This document shows positions 15,619 to 22,729 of a stretch of DNA of 25,436 bases, one piece after another; the first letter of the stretch is position 1, and every line of letters starts with the position of its first letter. Position numbers and translations under genes: made by a program. Source of the DNA: CAYQAJ01 sp964415245 (GTDB lineage: Bacteria; Planctomycetota; Planctomycetia; Pirellulales; Pirellulaceae); NCBI GenBank assembly GCA_964415245.1, contig CAYQAJ010000041.1, positions 1 to 25,436 of the forward strand, given 5' to 3'. The notes beneath the pieces are model-generated. The model saw nothing but the letters and a program-made list of their open reading frames with translations, ran no database searches and was not told the origin of the DNA.

Positions 15619-16833
15619 CTAGTCGATGCGGGCCGGCGGCGAAAGAGCTTCGCTTCCGTGCGGTGCCATGTGCTCCGCCCGGTTCAAGAGCCGCAGATAC
15701 AACTCACGAAGCTGCTCGGTCATGTGCTCGTGGCGGAATCGCTCGGTGAATCGCTGTTGCCCCTCGAGGCCCAATCTCCGCCGCAGCGCCTCGTCGTCGA
15801 GCAGTGTTTCGAGCGCCTCCATCAGGTCGAGGGCGCTGCGCGGCGGCACGAGAAAGCCCGTCTGACCGGGGATAACTACTTCGCGCGCGCCGTCGACGTC
15901 GAAACTCACCACCGGCTTGCCGGCGATGAGCGCTTGCGGCAGCGCGCGAGCCAGCCCTTCGCGCAGGCTGGCGTGCACTAACACGTCCATGGCGCCGAGA
16001 TACTTGGGAATGTCGTCGGGAGGAACCAGGCCGGCGAACTGAAAGTGATCCGTCAGACCGGCGCTTTGGATCTCGGCAGCGAGCCGCTCGCGGAGGATGC
16101 CGTCCCCTACCCATAGAAACCGCACGTTCGGAAAACGCGGAACCAGACGCCGCGCCGCTTCGATTACGTACTCGTGCCCCTTGAGGTGAAACAGTCGCGC
16201 GATCTTGCCCACCACTATGTGCTGCGGCGCGAAGCCGAGCTCCTCGCGCATGGCGCGGCGATGCGCGTCGGCTGCCAAGAACGGCTCGACGTCCATTCCG
16301 CTGTATACGGTCGTAAACTTTTCGCGTGGCGCTACCCTTGCCTCGACCATCAAGTCGGTCATCGCGTCGGCCACGCTCACGATTGCGTGACAACGTCGCG
16401 CCGCGTACCGCTCGCAACAGCGGAACAGAGCTCGTGCGGCGCTACTTTGATAGGGATGAAACGGCGCCCCGTGTACGGTGTGCACGATCGCCGGCACGCC
16501 GAGCGACGCCGCGGCCAAACGCCCGAGGAACCCCCCCTTCGCGCTGTGCGTGTGGACTACGTCAGGCCGAAAGTCGCGCAGCACGCTCTTGAGCGCGCGA
16601 TAGCTCACCACGTCGCGCCACGGGTGGATGTCGCGGCGCAGCGACGGTAGCAGGGCCAGCGGCACCTCCTCTTCGCGCACCGTTTCGAGCAGGTCGCCTT
16701 CGGGCCCTTGTGCCGGTCCGGTCACCAGAAGCACGTCGTCCCCGTGGACGCGCACAAGATCGCGGCAGCACAGGAGCGTGTTCTCCTGCGCGCCGCCGAT
16801 GATCATCCGCGTGATAATATGGGCGATTCTCAT
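15619..16833 (-). CDS. GT4-family glycosyltransferase
   Basis: The 404-residue protein has the two-domain GT-B plan. The N-terminal half has the Gly-rich start 'RMIIGGAQENTLL' (9-21), 'PDVVHTHSAKGGFLGRLAA' (90-108) and 'HTVHGAPFH' (118-126). The C-terminal half has 'GKIARLFHLKGHEYVIEAA' (209-227), 'WVGDG' (241-245), 'FAGLVPPDDIPKYLGAMDVLV' and 'SLREGLARALPQALIAGKPVV'. This is typical of retaining enzymes that use nucleotide sugars to build polysaccharide or glycolipid; donor and acceptor are not readable. The second Glu of the EX7E motif is Gln (Glu292 to Gln300), an atypical feature. An AGG 7 bases before the ATG supports the start. No other sugar genes are nearby. Confidence 0.9.
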   Translation of the reverse strand: MRIAHIITRMIIGGAQENTLLCCRDLVRVHGDDVLLVTGPAQGPEGDLLETVREEEVPLALLPSLRRDIHPWRDVVSYRALKSVLRDFRPDVVHTHSAKGGFLGRLAAASLGVPAIVHTVHGAPFHPYQSSAARALFRCCERYAARRCHAIVSVADAMTDLMVEARVAPREKFTTVYSGMDVEPFLAADAHRRAMREELGFAPQHIVVGKIARLFHLKGHEYVIEAARRLVPRFPNVRFLWVGDGILRERLAAEIQSAGLTDHFQFAGLVPPDDIPKYLGAMDVLVHASLREGLARALPQALIAGKPVVSFDVDGAREVVIPGQTGFLVPPRSALDLMEALETLLDDEALRRRLGLEGQQRFTERFRHEHMTEQLRELYLRLLNRAEHMAPHGSEALSPPARID

Positions 16834-16943
16834 TGCGGAACCTGCAATTGGGTGCTCAAACTCCGAATCACAAATCCCAAATCACAAACAAATCTCAACA
16901 TTCAAGTTCCAAACACCAAACGCTGCCGTGTCGTGGAATCGGG

Positions 16944-17096
16944 TCAACGGTTGTGTCGCGGNNNNNNNNNNNNNNNNNNNNNNNNNNNNNNNNNNNNNNN
17001 NNNNNNNNNNNNNNNNNNNNNNNNNNNNNNNNNNNNNNNNNNNNNNNNNNNNNNNNNNNNNGGCAACGGTTGTGTCGCCGGCAACGGTTGCGTCGC
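16944..17096. repeat. 18-bp tandem repeat broken by assembly gap
   Basis: The unit GGCAACGGTTGTGTCGCC appears once before the N run (as GGTCAACGGTTGTGTCGCGG) and twice after it, the last with one C in place of T. The copy number is unknown because of the gap. Confidence 0.8.
16962..17061. other. Assembly gap (100 N)
   Basis: Exactly 100 N, a placeholder length, lying inside an 18-bp tandem repeat in non-coding DNA. Confidence 0.95.
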
Positions 17097-17321
17097 GGTC
17101 TCCCGACCGCGACACCTGACCGACCGAAGGTCTCCCGCGACCGGCGGCGAGGAGACATTTGGTCGCAGTCGTGGCATGGTCGGGAGACCGGCCACAACTC
17201 GTCGGTCGCGCTCCAACCCTTGGAATTTGAGTCTTGGGATTTGCGATTTTTTTGGGGTTTGTGATTTGGGATTTGGGATTTGGAGCTTGCCGCCCCTGCA
17301 TGCAAGCCGGTCCGTAGAGCA

Positions 17322-18077
17322 CTACACTCCATCATACTCGACCGACACGAGGTATAGGCCGTGCGGCGGCGCGGTGGCCCCCGCCACGCGACGGTCGGCG
17401 GCCGCCAGCACCTCGGCCATCCACGCGACCGGCTGTTTCTTTGTTCCCACCGCCGCCAGCGTGCCCACGATGTTGCGCACCATGTTGTAGAGGAAACCGT
17501 CGGCCTCGATCTCAATCACGATTCGTTCGGCCCCCTCCCCCGTCGCACGCCGCACGCTCAGTTCGTTAACCGTGCGGACGGTGCCCTTGCGCGGGGAGCC
17601 GGCACGCTGGAAGCTTGCGAAATCGTGGCGACCCACAAGCGGCCGAGCCGCCTCGGCCATGAGATGCTCGTCGAGCCGTTGACGCAACTGCCACGCGTAC
17701 CGCCGGCTGAAAAGATCGGGCCGCCACGAGTCCTGGATTACGTATCGATACCGTTTACGGACAGCGTCGCGCGTGGCATGAAAACCCTCCGGCGCCTCGA
17801 CCACCGACAATACGAGCATGTCGTCGGGCAGGTTGGCGTTGAGCGCCCGGCAAAGCACCTCGGGCGCCAAGCTCGAAGCGGTCGAGAAGCTGACCACTTG
17901 CCCCAGCGCGTGCACTCCCGTATCGGTGCGGCCCGAGGCGAATACGCGAATCGACTCCTGCGTGACCTTGTGCAGCGCGGCCTCGAAGGCTCCTTGCAGC
18001 GAGCGCTGCCCGTGCTGCACCTGCCATCCGAAGTAGTCGGTGCCGTCGTAAGCGAGCGTAACCTTAAGAAATCGCAT
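17322..18077 (-). CDS. truA: tRNA pseudouridine(38-40) synthase TruA
   Basis: TruA isomerises uridines 38-40 in the anticodon arm of many tRNAs. The 251-residue length is normal. Family motifs are intact: 'YDGTDYFGWQ' at 10-19, the catalytic 'GRTDTGVHALGQ' with Asp52, 'FHATRDAVRKRYRYVI' with the conserved Arg/Tyr cluster, 'HDFASFQ' and 'DGFLYNMVRNIVGTL' near the end. The start is placed at MRFLKVTL (18077); an in-frame ATG four codons earlier (18089) is possible. It lies 87 bases downstream of asd on the same strand and could share its transcript, though a hairpin (about 18122-18149) sits between them. Confidence 0.95.
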   Translation of the reverse strand: MRFLKVTLAYDGTDYFGWQVQHGQRSLQGAFEAALHKVTQESIRVFASGRTDTGVHALGQVVSFSTASSLAPEVLCRALNANLPDDMLVLSVVEAPEGFHATRDAVRKRYRYVIQDSWRPDLFSRRYAWQLRQRLDEHLMAEAARPLVGRHDFASFQRAGSPRKGTVRTVNELSVRRATGEGAERIVIEIEADGFLYNMVRNIVGTLAAVGTKKQPVAWMAEVLAAADRRVAGATAPPHGLYLVSVEYDGV

Positions 18078-18121
18078 GTCCAGCGGCACAAGGCCGGCTA
18101 CGCTCTTTGCTCTGTCGGTCG

Positions 18122-18149
18122 GCTTCTTCCCGGAGAGTCGGGAGAAGCA
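18122..18149. repeat. Hairpin in the asd-truA spacer
   Basis: GCTTCTTCCCG and CGGGAGAAGC pair with one bulged base around a short loop. There is no U-run on the minus strand after it, so it is not a standard terminator. It could cause partial attenuation or processing between asd and truA. Confidence 0.4.
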
Positions 18150-18164
18150 GCCGTACCGGTTTCT

Positions 18165-19181
18165 CTACGACACCCCTGCCTTCGCAGCGACCAGCAGCTC
18201 GGCGATCTGCACGGCGTTCGTGGCGGCCCCTTTGCGCAAGTTGTCGCTCACGCACCAGAATGCCACTCCGCTATCGCACGAAAGGTCTTCGCGCACGCGG
18301 CCAATGAACACTTCGTCGCGGTTGTCGCAGTCGAGTGGCATCGGATAGCGCCCGGATTCCACGTCGTCGACCAGCACGATGCCGGGTGCCGCCGCAAACA
18401 ATCGTCGCGCCTCGTCGACCGACAGCTTGCGCTCGGTCTCTGCCAGGATGCTCTCGCTGTGGCAATTCGCCACGGGGACGCGGACGCACGTGGGGCAGAT
18501 GCGCATGGCGTCGTCGCCGAAGATTTTCTGCGTTTCGAGCACCATCTTCATCTCTTCCGATGTGTAGCCTGTCTTCTTGGGCGATCCGATCTGCGGAATG
18601 AGATTGAACGCAATCGGGTACCGAAACGCCTCGCACTCGTGCTCCTGCCCCGCCAGCCGCGCACGGGTCGCGTCGTCCAACTCCTGCTGACCGGCGACCC
18701 CCGCTCCGCTGGTGGCCTGATACGTGCTGACCACCACGCGCGTTACGCGGGCGGCGTCGTGGAGCGGCTTCAAGGCCACCACCATCTGCGTGGTTGAGCA
18801 GTTCGGGCTGGCGATAATGCCCTGGTGCTTGAGCGCCGCCTCGGGATTCACCTCGGGCACCACGAGCGGCACCTTGGGGTCCATCCGCCACGCGCCGCTT
18901 TCGTCGACCACCACCGCCCCGCGTTCCACCGCCCACGGGGCAAATTCTTTGGCCACGTCGTCGGGCGTGCTGGCGATCACGAGGTCGACGCCGTCAAACG
19001 CTTCGGGGCGGAGCTCCTCGACGGTGACCGAGCGGCCGCGGAAGTTGATTTTCTGCCCTATGCTGCGGGCCGAGGCGAGGAACTTGATCTGGCGGGAGGG
19101 GAAGTTTCTCTCCTCCAGCAATTGCCGAACAATTCTCCCCACGGCACCGGTGGCACCCACCACGGCAAGGTTTTCGAACAC
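18165..19181 (-). CDS. asd: Aspartate-semialdehyde dehydrogenase
   Basis: Asd reduces aspartyl phosphate to aspartate semialdehyde with NADPH, the branch point to lysine/diaminopimelate, threonine and methionine. The protein has 338 residues, normal for the bacterial form. The NADP loop 'GATGAVGRIV' is at 9-18, the nucleophile Cys128 is in 'SPNCSTTQ', and the catalytic His241 is in 'RVPVANCHSES', where the more usual residue before His is Gly. The start codon is GTG with GAGG nine bases upstream. Neighbours truA and the HTTM pair give no pathway context. Confidence 0.96.
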   Translation of the reverse strand: MFENLAVVGATGAVGRIVRQLLEERNFPSRQIKFLASARSIGQKINFRGRSVTVEELRPEAFDGVDLVIASTPDDVAKEFAPWAVERGAVVVDESGAWRMDPKVPLVVPEVNPEAALKHQGIIASPNCSTTQMVVALKPLHDAARVTRVVVSTYQATSGAGVAGQQELDDATRARLAGQEHECEAFRYPIAFNLIPQIGSPKKTGYTSEEMKMVLETQKIFGDDAMRICPTCVRVPVANCHSESILAETERKLSVDEARRLFAAAPGIVLVDDVESGRYPMPLDCDNRDEVFIGRVREDLSCDSGVAFWCVSDNLRKGAATNAVQIAELLVAAKAGVS

Positions 19182-19380
19182 GATCTACATCCTCGATGAG
19201 TCGAGAGTCAAGAGCCGGAAAGTTGAAAGCGGACGGCGTTGCTGAACTTGGAACCTGGTATCTGGTACTCCGTACTGGGTACTCGGTACCGTGCAGTATA
19301 GGTCGCTCCAGCGCGATCCATCAATGCCGCACCGCTGCGACGCTCGAGCGCCCCCCCTGCCCCATCGACGCTCGCCGGCG

Positions 19381-20430
19381 CTACTTCCGACCGCGATGTC
19401 CAGGCGAATGCGCGGATCCCGCGGTCGCCGGTTCGGCGCCACTCCCCTGCCCCGTCGCCAATCGCCCCAGGCCGCGCATCAGCGCTTCTCGGCTTCGCTC
19501 CACCGTCTCCGGCGCGATGAACGCCAGGTTGCCGATCAGCATCGCCAGCCCGAACGTAATCATGCCCAAAAACAGCGCGATACCGCCGTGCACGGCCACT
19601 GCCATGAGCAGGACAAGTGGCCGCGTCAGCCGGGGCCACACGAGCGCGCAGTAAAATGCTTCCCAGAAGACGGTCATGTGCGTCAACAGGGAAACCAACA
19701 GGGGGACGTGCACCAGCCACGTCATGTCAAGCGATTGGTATTCGTAGTTGGCCACGGAAAGCCACATGGCCGAACCGTCCCACCACGTTACGCCGCGCAT
19801 TTTGGCGATGCCGCCGAACAGGTAGATGACGCACATGTGCAACTGAATGAGCCGCGTGGCTACGTTGGCCGAGACGGTCGGCGCTACCGGCGACAGCTTT
19901 CCACCGCGACGGCGCGCAAGGAGTCGATCGAGCGACCAGACGCTACCGCACGGGGCGAGCATCAGGTACATGGCCAGCATGGCGTTGATCTGATCCAGGC
20001 CGAAAAGCGACCCCACGAGCCGGTGGCAATACGACACGACCAGCAGCCAGGTAAGGATCGATGTCACGCGGGTAAACAGCCCCAGCATGAACATGGCGAA
20101 CACGGCCAGCGCCGCCACGTGCGCCAGCCACAACACCACCGGCGAATCGATGTACCACAGGTGACTCCACGCCAGGGAGCTGCCTCCCCCCATGCGGGCG
20201 ACGTTCGAGGCATGGATCTGCCGCGCCACGTCGCCGGTGATCCAGCTATCGGGGCCGAGAAACGCCGACAGATCGAGAGTCCAAATCAGGTGCGTGTAGA
20301 GAATCATCGCGCCGGCCAGAATGCGCATCAAAGCCAGCGTGTGCGGCAGCGAGGGAGTGAACCAGAAACGGTTCCAGCCGCCGACCGCCTGAAGTGACCA
20401 AGTACGCATGGCTGCGGTGGGAGCGGTCAT
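19381..20430 (-). CDS. HTTM-domain integral membrane protein
   Basis: This 349-residue protein has about eight hydrophobic segments. The pattern 'LALMRILAGAMILYTHLIW', a conserved 'HLWYIDSP', and 'LIQLHMCVIYLFGGIAKMRGVTWWDGSAMWLSV' is typical of the HTTM domain (related to vitamin K-dependent gamma-glutamyl carboxylase). In bacteria the function is unknown; the carboxylase reaction should not be assumed. The charged, Gly/Ala-rich tail (residues about 320-349) is probably cytosolic. The ATG overlaps the stop of the upstream gene (ATGA, 20427-20430), so the two are co-translated and their products probably act together. Confidence 0.88.
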   Translation of the reverse strand: MTAPTAAMRTWSLQAVGGWNRFWFTPSLPHTLALMRILAGAMILYTHLIWTLDLSAFLGPDSWITGDVARQIHASNVARMGGGSSLAWSHLWYIDSPVVLWLAHVAALAVFAMFMLGLFTRVTSILTWLLVVSYCHRLVGSLFGLDQINAMLAMYLMLAPCGSVWSLDRLLARRRGGKLSPVAPTVSANVATRLIQLHMCVIYLFGGIAKMRGVTWWDGSAMWLSVANYEYQSLDMTWLVHVPLLVSLLTHMTVFWEAFYCALVWPRLTRPLVLLMAVAVHGGIALFLGMITFGLAMLIGNLAFIAPETVERSREALMRGLGRLATGQGSGAEPATAGSAHSPGHRGRK

Positions 20431-21323
20431 GGCGATAACTCCGCCGACGCGTCATCAGCCCGATCGACAAAACGCGCTCCCTCGGCCCGTGCGCCGGCGC
20501 CGGGAAAAGCTCGCGGCGGTTCGTCCTCGGGCAATTCGAAATAGAGCTCCTCGGCGTCGATGGGTATGTCTCGGCTCAGAAACGCATCGGGCGAGAGGAG
20601 CCCGTGTTCGACGCGCGACATCTCGACGCCCTGGGCTCCGTACCGCGTCAGCAGGTGTTGCTCGAACGAGCGCCACTTGGCTTCGTACACCTGCCGGGAC
20701 AATTCCCAGTAGCGCCGCATCTCGTCGAGTTGGGCGGCACTGGGGGGGGCAAGCTCTTCGGGCGGCGTCACGCTCGATGGTAGCGTTTCGCCGACCGCAG
20801 CCGGTTCGCCATGGGGAGGCGCTGCGCGATCTGCCGCGCTATCCTGGTCTGGCGCGGCGCGGTCAGGGCGCTCCTCCGTCATTTCGAGCAAATCTTCGAA
20901 CCGCGGCGGAACGAAGTCGGCGTGCAGTTGCTCGGCCAGCATGAAATGCCGGTGGTACAGCAGACGCGGCCAGTGTCGATCACGGTTGGGGAACATCGCC
21001 ACGACGGGAGGGCGCCCGTCGTCGAACGTCAGGCGATAGCGCACCAAATGGCTCGGCCCTGGGTTGGGGGCGAAGAAGGCGTAGCCATGCCACAGGTAGG
21101 CCGCCTCGACGTAAGGTCGCACGACGACCAGCAAGCGGCTGGCAAGCGGCGACACCGTGCCTTCCATCGGCGACGACGTGGCCAGTGTAAAGGGGGGGAT
21201 GATCACCGCTGCCAGGTGCAGGACCACGAGCACGCTGACTACGACGCGCAGTGGTCGCGACCATCCGCCGGCCGCCGTCGACCGCTCGGACTGCGTTGGT
21301 GGGGTCTCGGAGCTGCGTTTCAT
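20427..21323 (-). CDS. Single-helix membrane protein paired with HTTM protein
   Basis: The 298-residue product (start taken at 21323; a GTG at 21380 would add 19 residues) has one strong membrane helix at about 28-45 ('VVSVLVVLHLAAVIIPPFTLA'). A conserved-looking block follows, 'HGYAFFAPNPGPSHLVRYRLTFDDGR' and 'NRDRHWPRLLYHRHFMLAEQL'. After a Pro/Ala-rich linker comes a helical part ('YWELSRQVYEAKWRSFEQHLLTRYG') and an acidic C-terminus. No named family was recognised. Stop-start overlap with the HTTM gene suggests a two-protein membrane unit. The gene lies 97 bases beyond the TIGR03000 terminator region. Confidence 0.8.
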   Translation of the reverse strand: MKRSSETPPTQSERSTAAGGWSRPLRVVVSVLVVLHLAAVIIPPFTLATSSPMEGTVSPLASRLLVVVRPYVEAAYLWHGYAFFAPNPGPSHLVRYRLTFDDGRPPVVAMFPNRDRHWPRLLYHRHFMLAEQLHADFVPPRFEDLLEMTEERPDRAAPDQDSAADRAAPPHGEPAAVGETLPSSVTPPEELAPPSAAQLDEMRRYWELSRQVYEAKWRSFEQHLLTRYGAQGVEMSRVEHGLLSPDAFLSRDIPIDAEELYFELPEDEPPRAFPGAGARAEGARFVDRADDASAELSP

Positions 21324-21476
21324 GATAGCGCCGCCGGTTTGGCCCGGGGATTTCGCTGCTTTCCGGTTGGGGGGAGGCACTGCGGCGGGGACTCGACCGA
21401 TTTACCCGCATTTCCTTTTATCGACTGCCCCGGATTTGCCGCACGAATCTCACTGCGCCGCGTCGGCCTGCGGGCA

Positions 21477-21522
21477 AAACAAAAAAACCCTCACGCAGGT
21501 TTTCACCGGCGCAAGGGTTTTA
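21477..21522 (-). terminator. Rho-independent terminator of the TIGR03000 gene
   Basis: AAAACCCT (21484-21491) pairs with AGGGTTTT (21514-21521), and inside it CGC pairs with GCG across a small mismatch. On the minus strand the stem is followed by a run of seven T then GTTTT (21487 down to 21477). It lies 75 bases after the stop of the TIGR03000 gene and separates it from the HTTM pair. Confidence 0.85.
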
Positions 21523-21596
21523 TCGATTGGTTCGGGAATGTCGCTGGTAGCGGCACCGGGGCGCTGGCACCGCGCCGCGATTGCAATTCGTCCGAC

Positions 21597-22508
21597 CTAC
21601 TGGGCCGACGCGATCTTGGCCTCGGAGAAGTCGATGTTCACTTCGCGCGACTCGCCCGACTTCAGCGCGATGGTCTCGGTCTTGGTCAACATCTGGCCTT
21701 CCGACTCCAGCGTGACCTTGATCTCGTAATTCGACCACTCTTGTCCCTGGGGCAGCGACCGCGTCGTAAACGTGCGGACCGCGCCCTTCGAGGTCGTCGC
21801 GTTGCCTGCCAGGTACACTTGCGCGCCCGCGGGAACGTGCAACGTCAGCGTCGTGGCGGGCGGAGAATCGAGCGTGAAGGCCAGGTTGGCCGAGCCGCCC
21901 GATTGCAAGTCGATGGTCTTCGTTTCGTCGATCGTCTTGCCGTCTCGCTCGATCTGGGCTTGCACCGTGTAGGTGTAGCTGTATCCGGGAGCCAGCGCTC
22001 GCGAGATGTAGCGGCGATGGGTGCCCGTGGTACGCGTCAACGTGCCGTTGACGAGCACGCGCGCTTCGGCGGGAACGTCGACCGTCAGCACGGCGCTGCT
22101 GCCGCCGTAGTAGGCCTCGTCTCCTTCGGCGGCTTCGCCGTCGCCTTCGGACGATTCGCCGCCCTGCTGCTGCGGAGGTTGCTGCGGCACGATGTATCCG
22201 CCCGAGGAGCCACAGCTACCGTACGATCCCCAACTGCCGCCCGAGGAGCCGTAGCTGCCGTACGATCCCCAGCTTCCGCCGGAAGAGCCGCACGACGAAT
22301 AAACGACGACTCGCGTCTTGTGGTGGTGGTAATAGCCACCGCTACTACCCCAGCTTCCATAGCTCCCGCAGCTACCCCAACTGCCATGGCTGCCGTAAGA
22401 GCCTCCCGAGCTTCCGTGACGCCAACCGGCATGTGCCTGGCCAGCGAACGCCGCCACGGCTGCGGCGACAAAACCCATCGCCAGAATTCGCACCATTCGA
22501 CGGTACAT
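21597..22508 (-). CDS. Secreted Gly/Ser-repeat protein with two TIGR03000 domains
   Basis: The start at 22508 has GGGAG eight bases upstream, better than the ATG at 22523. The 303-residue product has a signal peptide (1-27, ending AHA), then a Gly/Ser/Tyr/Trp/Cys repeat region (28-104) built of GSWGSYGS-like units with a His-rich break ('YYHHHKTRVVVY'), an acidic linker, and two copies of the roughly 75-residue TIGR03000 domain (138-213 and 219-295). Each domain has the pattern 'V(P)A.A.V.(V)NG..T...G..R.(F/Y)..R.L..G....Y'. TIGR03000 domains are largely confined to planctomycetes; their role is unknown but an envelope or matrix location is likely. It has its own terminator. Confidence 0.9.
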   Translation of the reverse strand: MYRRMVRILAMGFVAAAVAAFAGQAHAGWRHGSSGGSYGSHGSWGSCGSYGSWGSSGGYYHHHKTRVVVYSSCGSSGGSWGSYGSYGSSGGSWGSYGSCGSSGGYIVPQQPPQQQGGESSEGDGEAAEGDEAYYGGSSAVLTVDVPAEARVLVNGTLTRTTGTHRRYISRALAPGYSYTYTVQAQIERDGKTIDETKTIDLQSGGSANLAFTLDSPPATTLTLHVPAGAQVYLAGNATTSKGAVRTFTTRSLPQGQEWSNYEIKVTLESEGQMLTKTETIALKSGESREVNIDFSEAKIASAQ

Positions 22509-22583
22509 GTAAGAGACTCCCATTGCTCAAAGATGATAGGCCAGATCGACCGGAGAATACGGCACACTGCCCGAACCCCCACC

Positions 22584-22611
22584 AGCATAGCTACCATAGC
22601 ATGGAATTCAA
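22584..22611 (-). promoter_or_regulatory. Candidate promoter for the TIGR03000 gene
   Basis: Read on the minus strand, TTGAAT (22611-22606) and TATGCT (22589-22584) are 16 bases apart, each matching four of six consensus bases. The leader would be about 70 bases. Modest evidence, but it is in the expected place. Confidence 0.3.
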
Positions 22612-22729
22612 GGAGTCTGCGGAAAATCTGCCGCTCACATAAGCCAGCTAAAATGGGTTCAGTTTTACGGCGCCCACTTTGCAGAAACCCGCGATTTCCC
22701 GCATAACGGGAAGCCAGCGTCCGCGTCCC

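Larger units (their letters stand above)
16861..17285. mobile_element. Candidate non-autonomous element with 29-bp inverted ends
   Basis: The left arm 16861-16889 (starting CTCCGAATCACAAATCCC) and the reverse complement of the right arm 17257-17285 agree at 27 of 29 positions. Outside the arms no clear target duplication was seen. Inside are the GGCAACGGTTGTGTCGCC array and a 12-bp inverted pair, GGTCTCCCGACC (17097-17108) and GGTCGGGAGACC (17178-17189). There is no transposase. MITE-like is a guess from the shape; the arms are low-complexity (GATTTGGGATTTG), so expansion of simple repeats is an alternative. Confidence 0.45.
16834..17321. other. Gene-free spacer made largely of repeats, with a gap
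   Basis: These 488 bases between truA and the glycosyltransferase gene hold an AT-rich inverted repeat pair (16861-16889, 17257-17285), an 18-bp tandem repeat broken by 100 N, and a GGTCTCCCGACC palindrome pair. The AT-rich arms contrast with the GC-rich surroundings. No gene is visible. Confidence 0.7.

Noticed and set aside
17361..18797. A 478-codon plus-strand frame
   Set aside because: It lies across truA and asd, both of which have intact catalytic motifs on the minus strand.
19182..19215. A TTGACT-based promoter for asd on the minus strand
   Set aside because: The -10 candidates at 16-17 bases (TGTAGA, GTAGAT) are poor, and the area is a simple GAGTC-type repeat.
19251..19293. Run of GGTACT-like 7-9 bp units upstream of asd
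   Set aside because: Too degenerate to define a unit or function; listed only as simple repeat noise common in such spacers.
20811..22706. A 631-codon plus-strand frame
   Set aside because: Antisense to two genes and running through a good minus-strand terminator; composition is Arg/Ala/Gly shadow-like.
22696..22712. TTCCCG/CGGGAA hairpin after the PIMT-like gene as terminator
   Set aside because: The stem is only 6 bp and no U-run follows on the minus strand.
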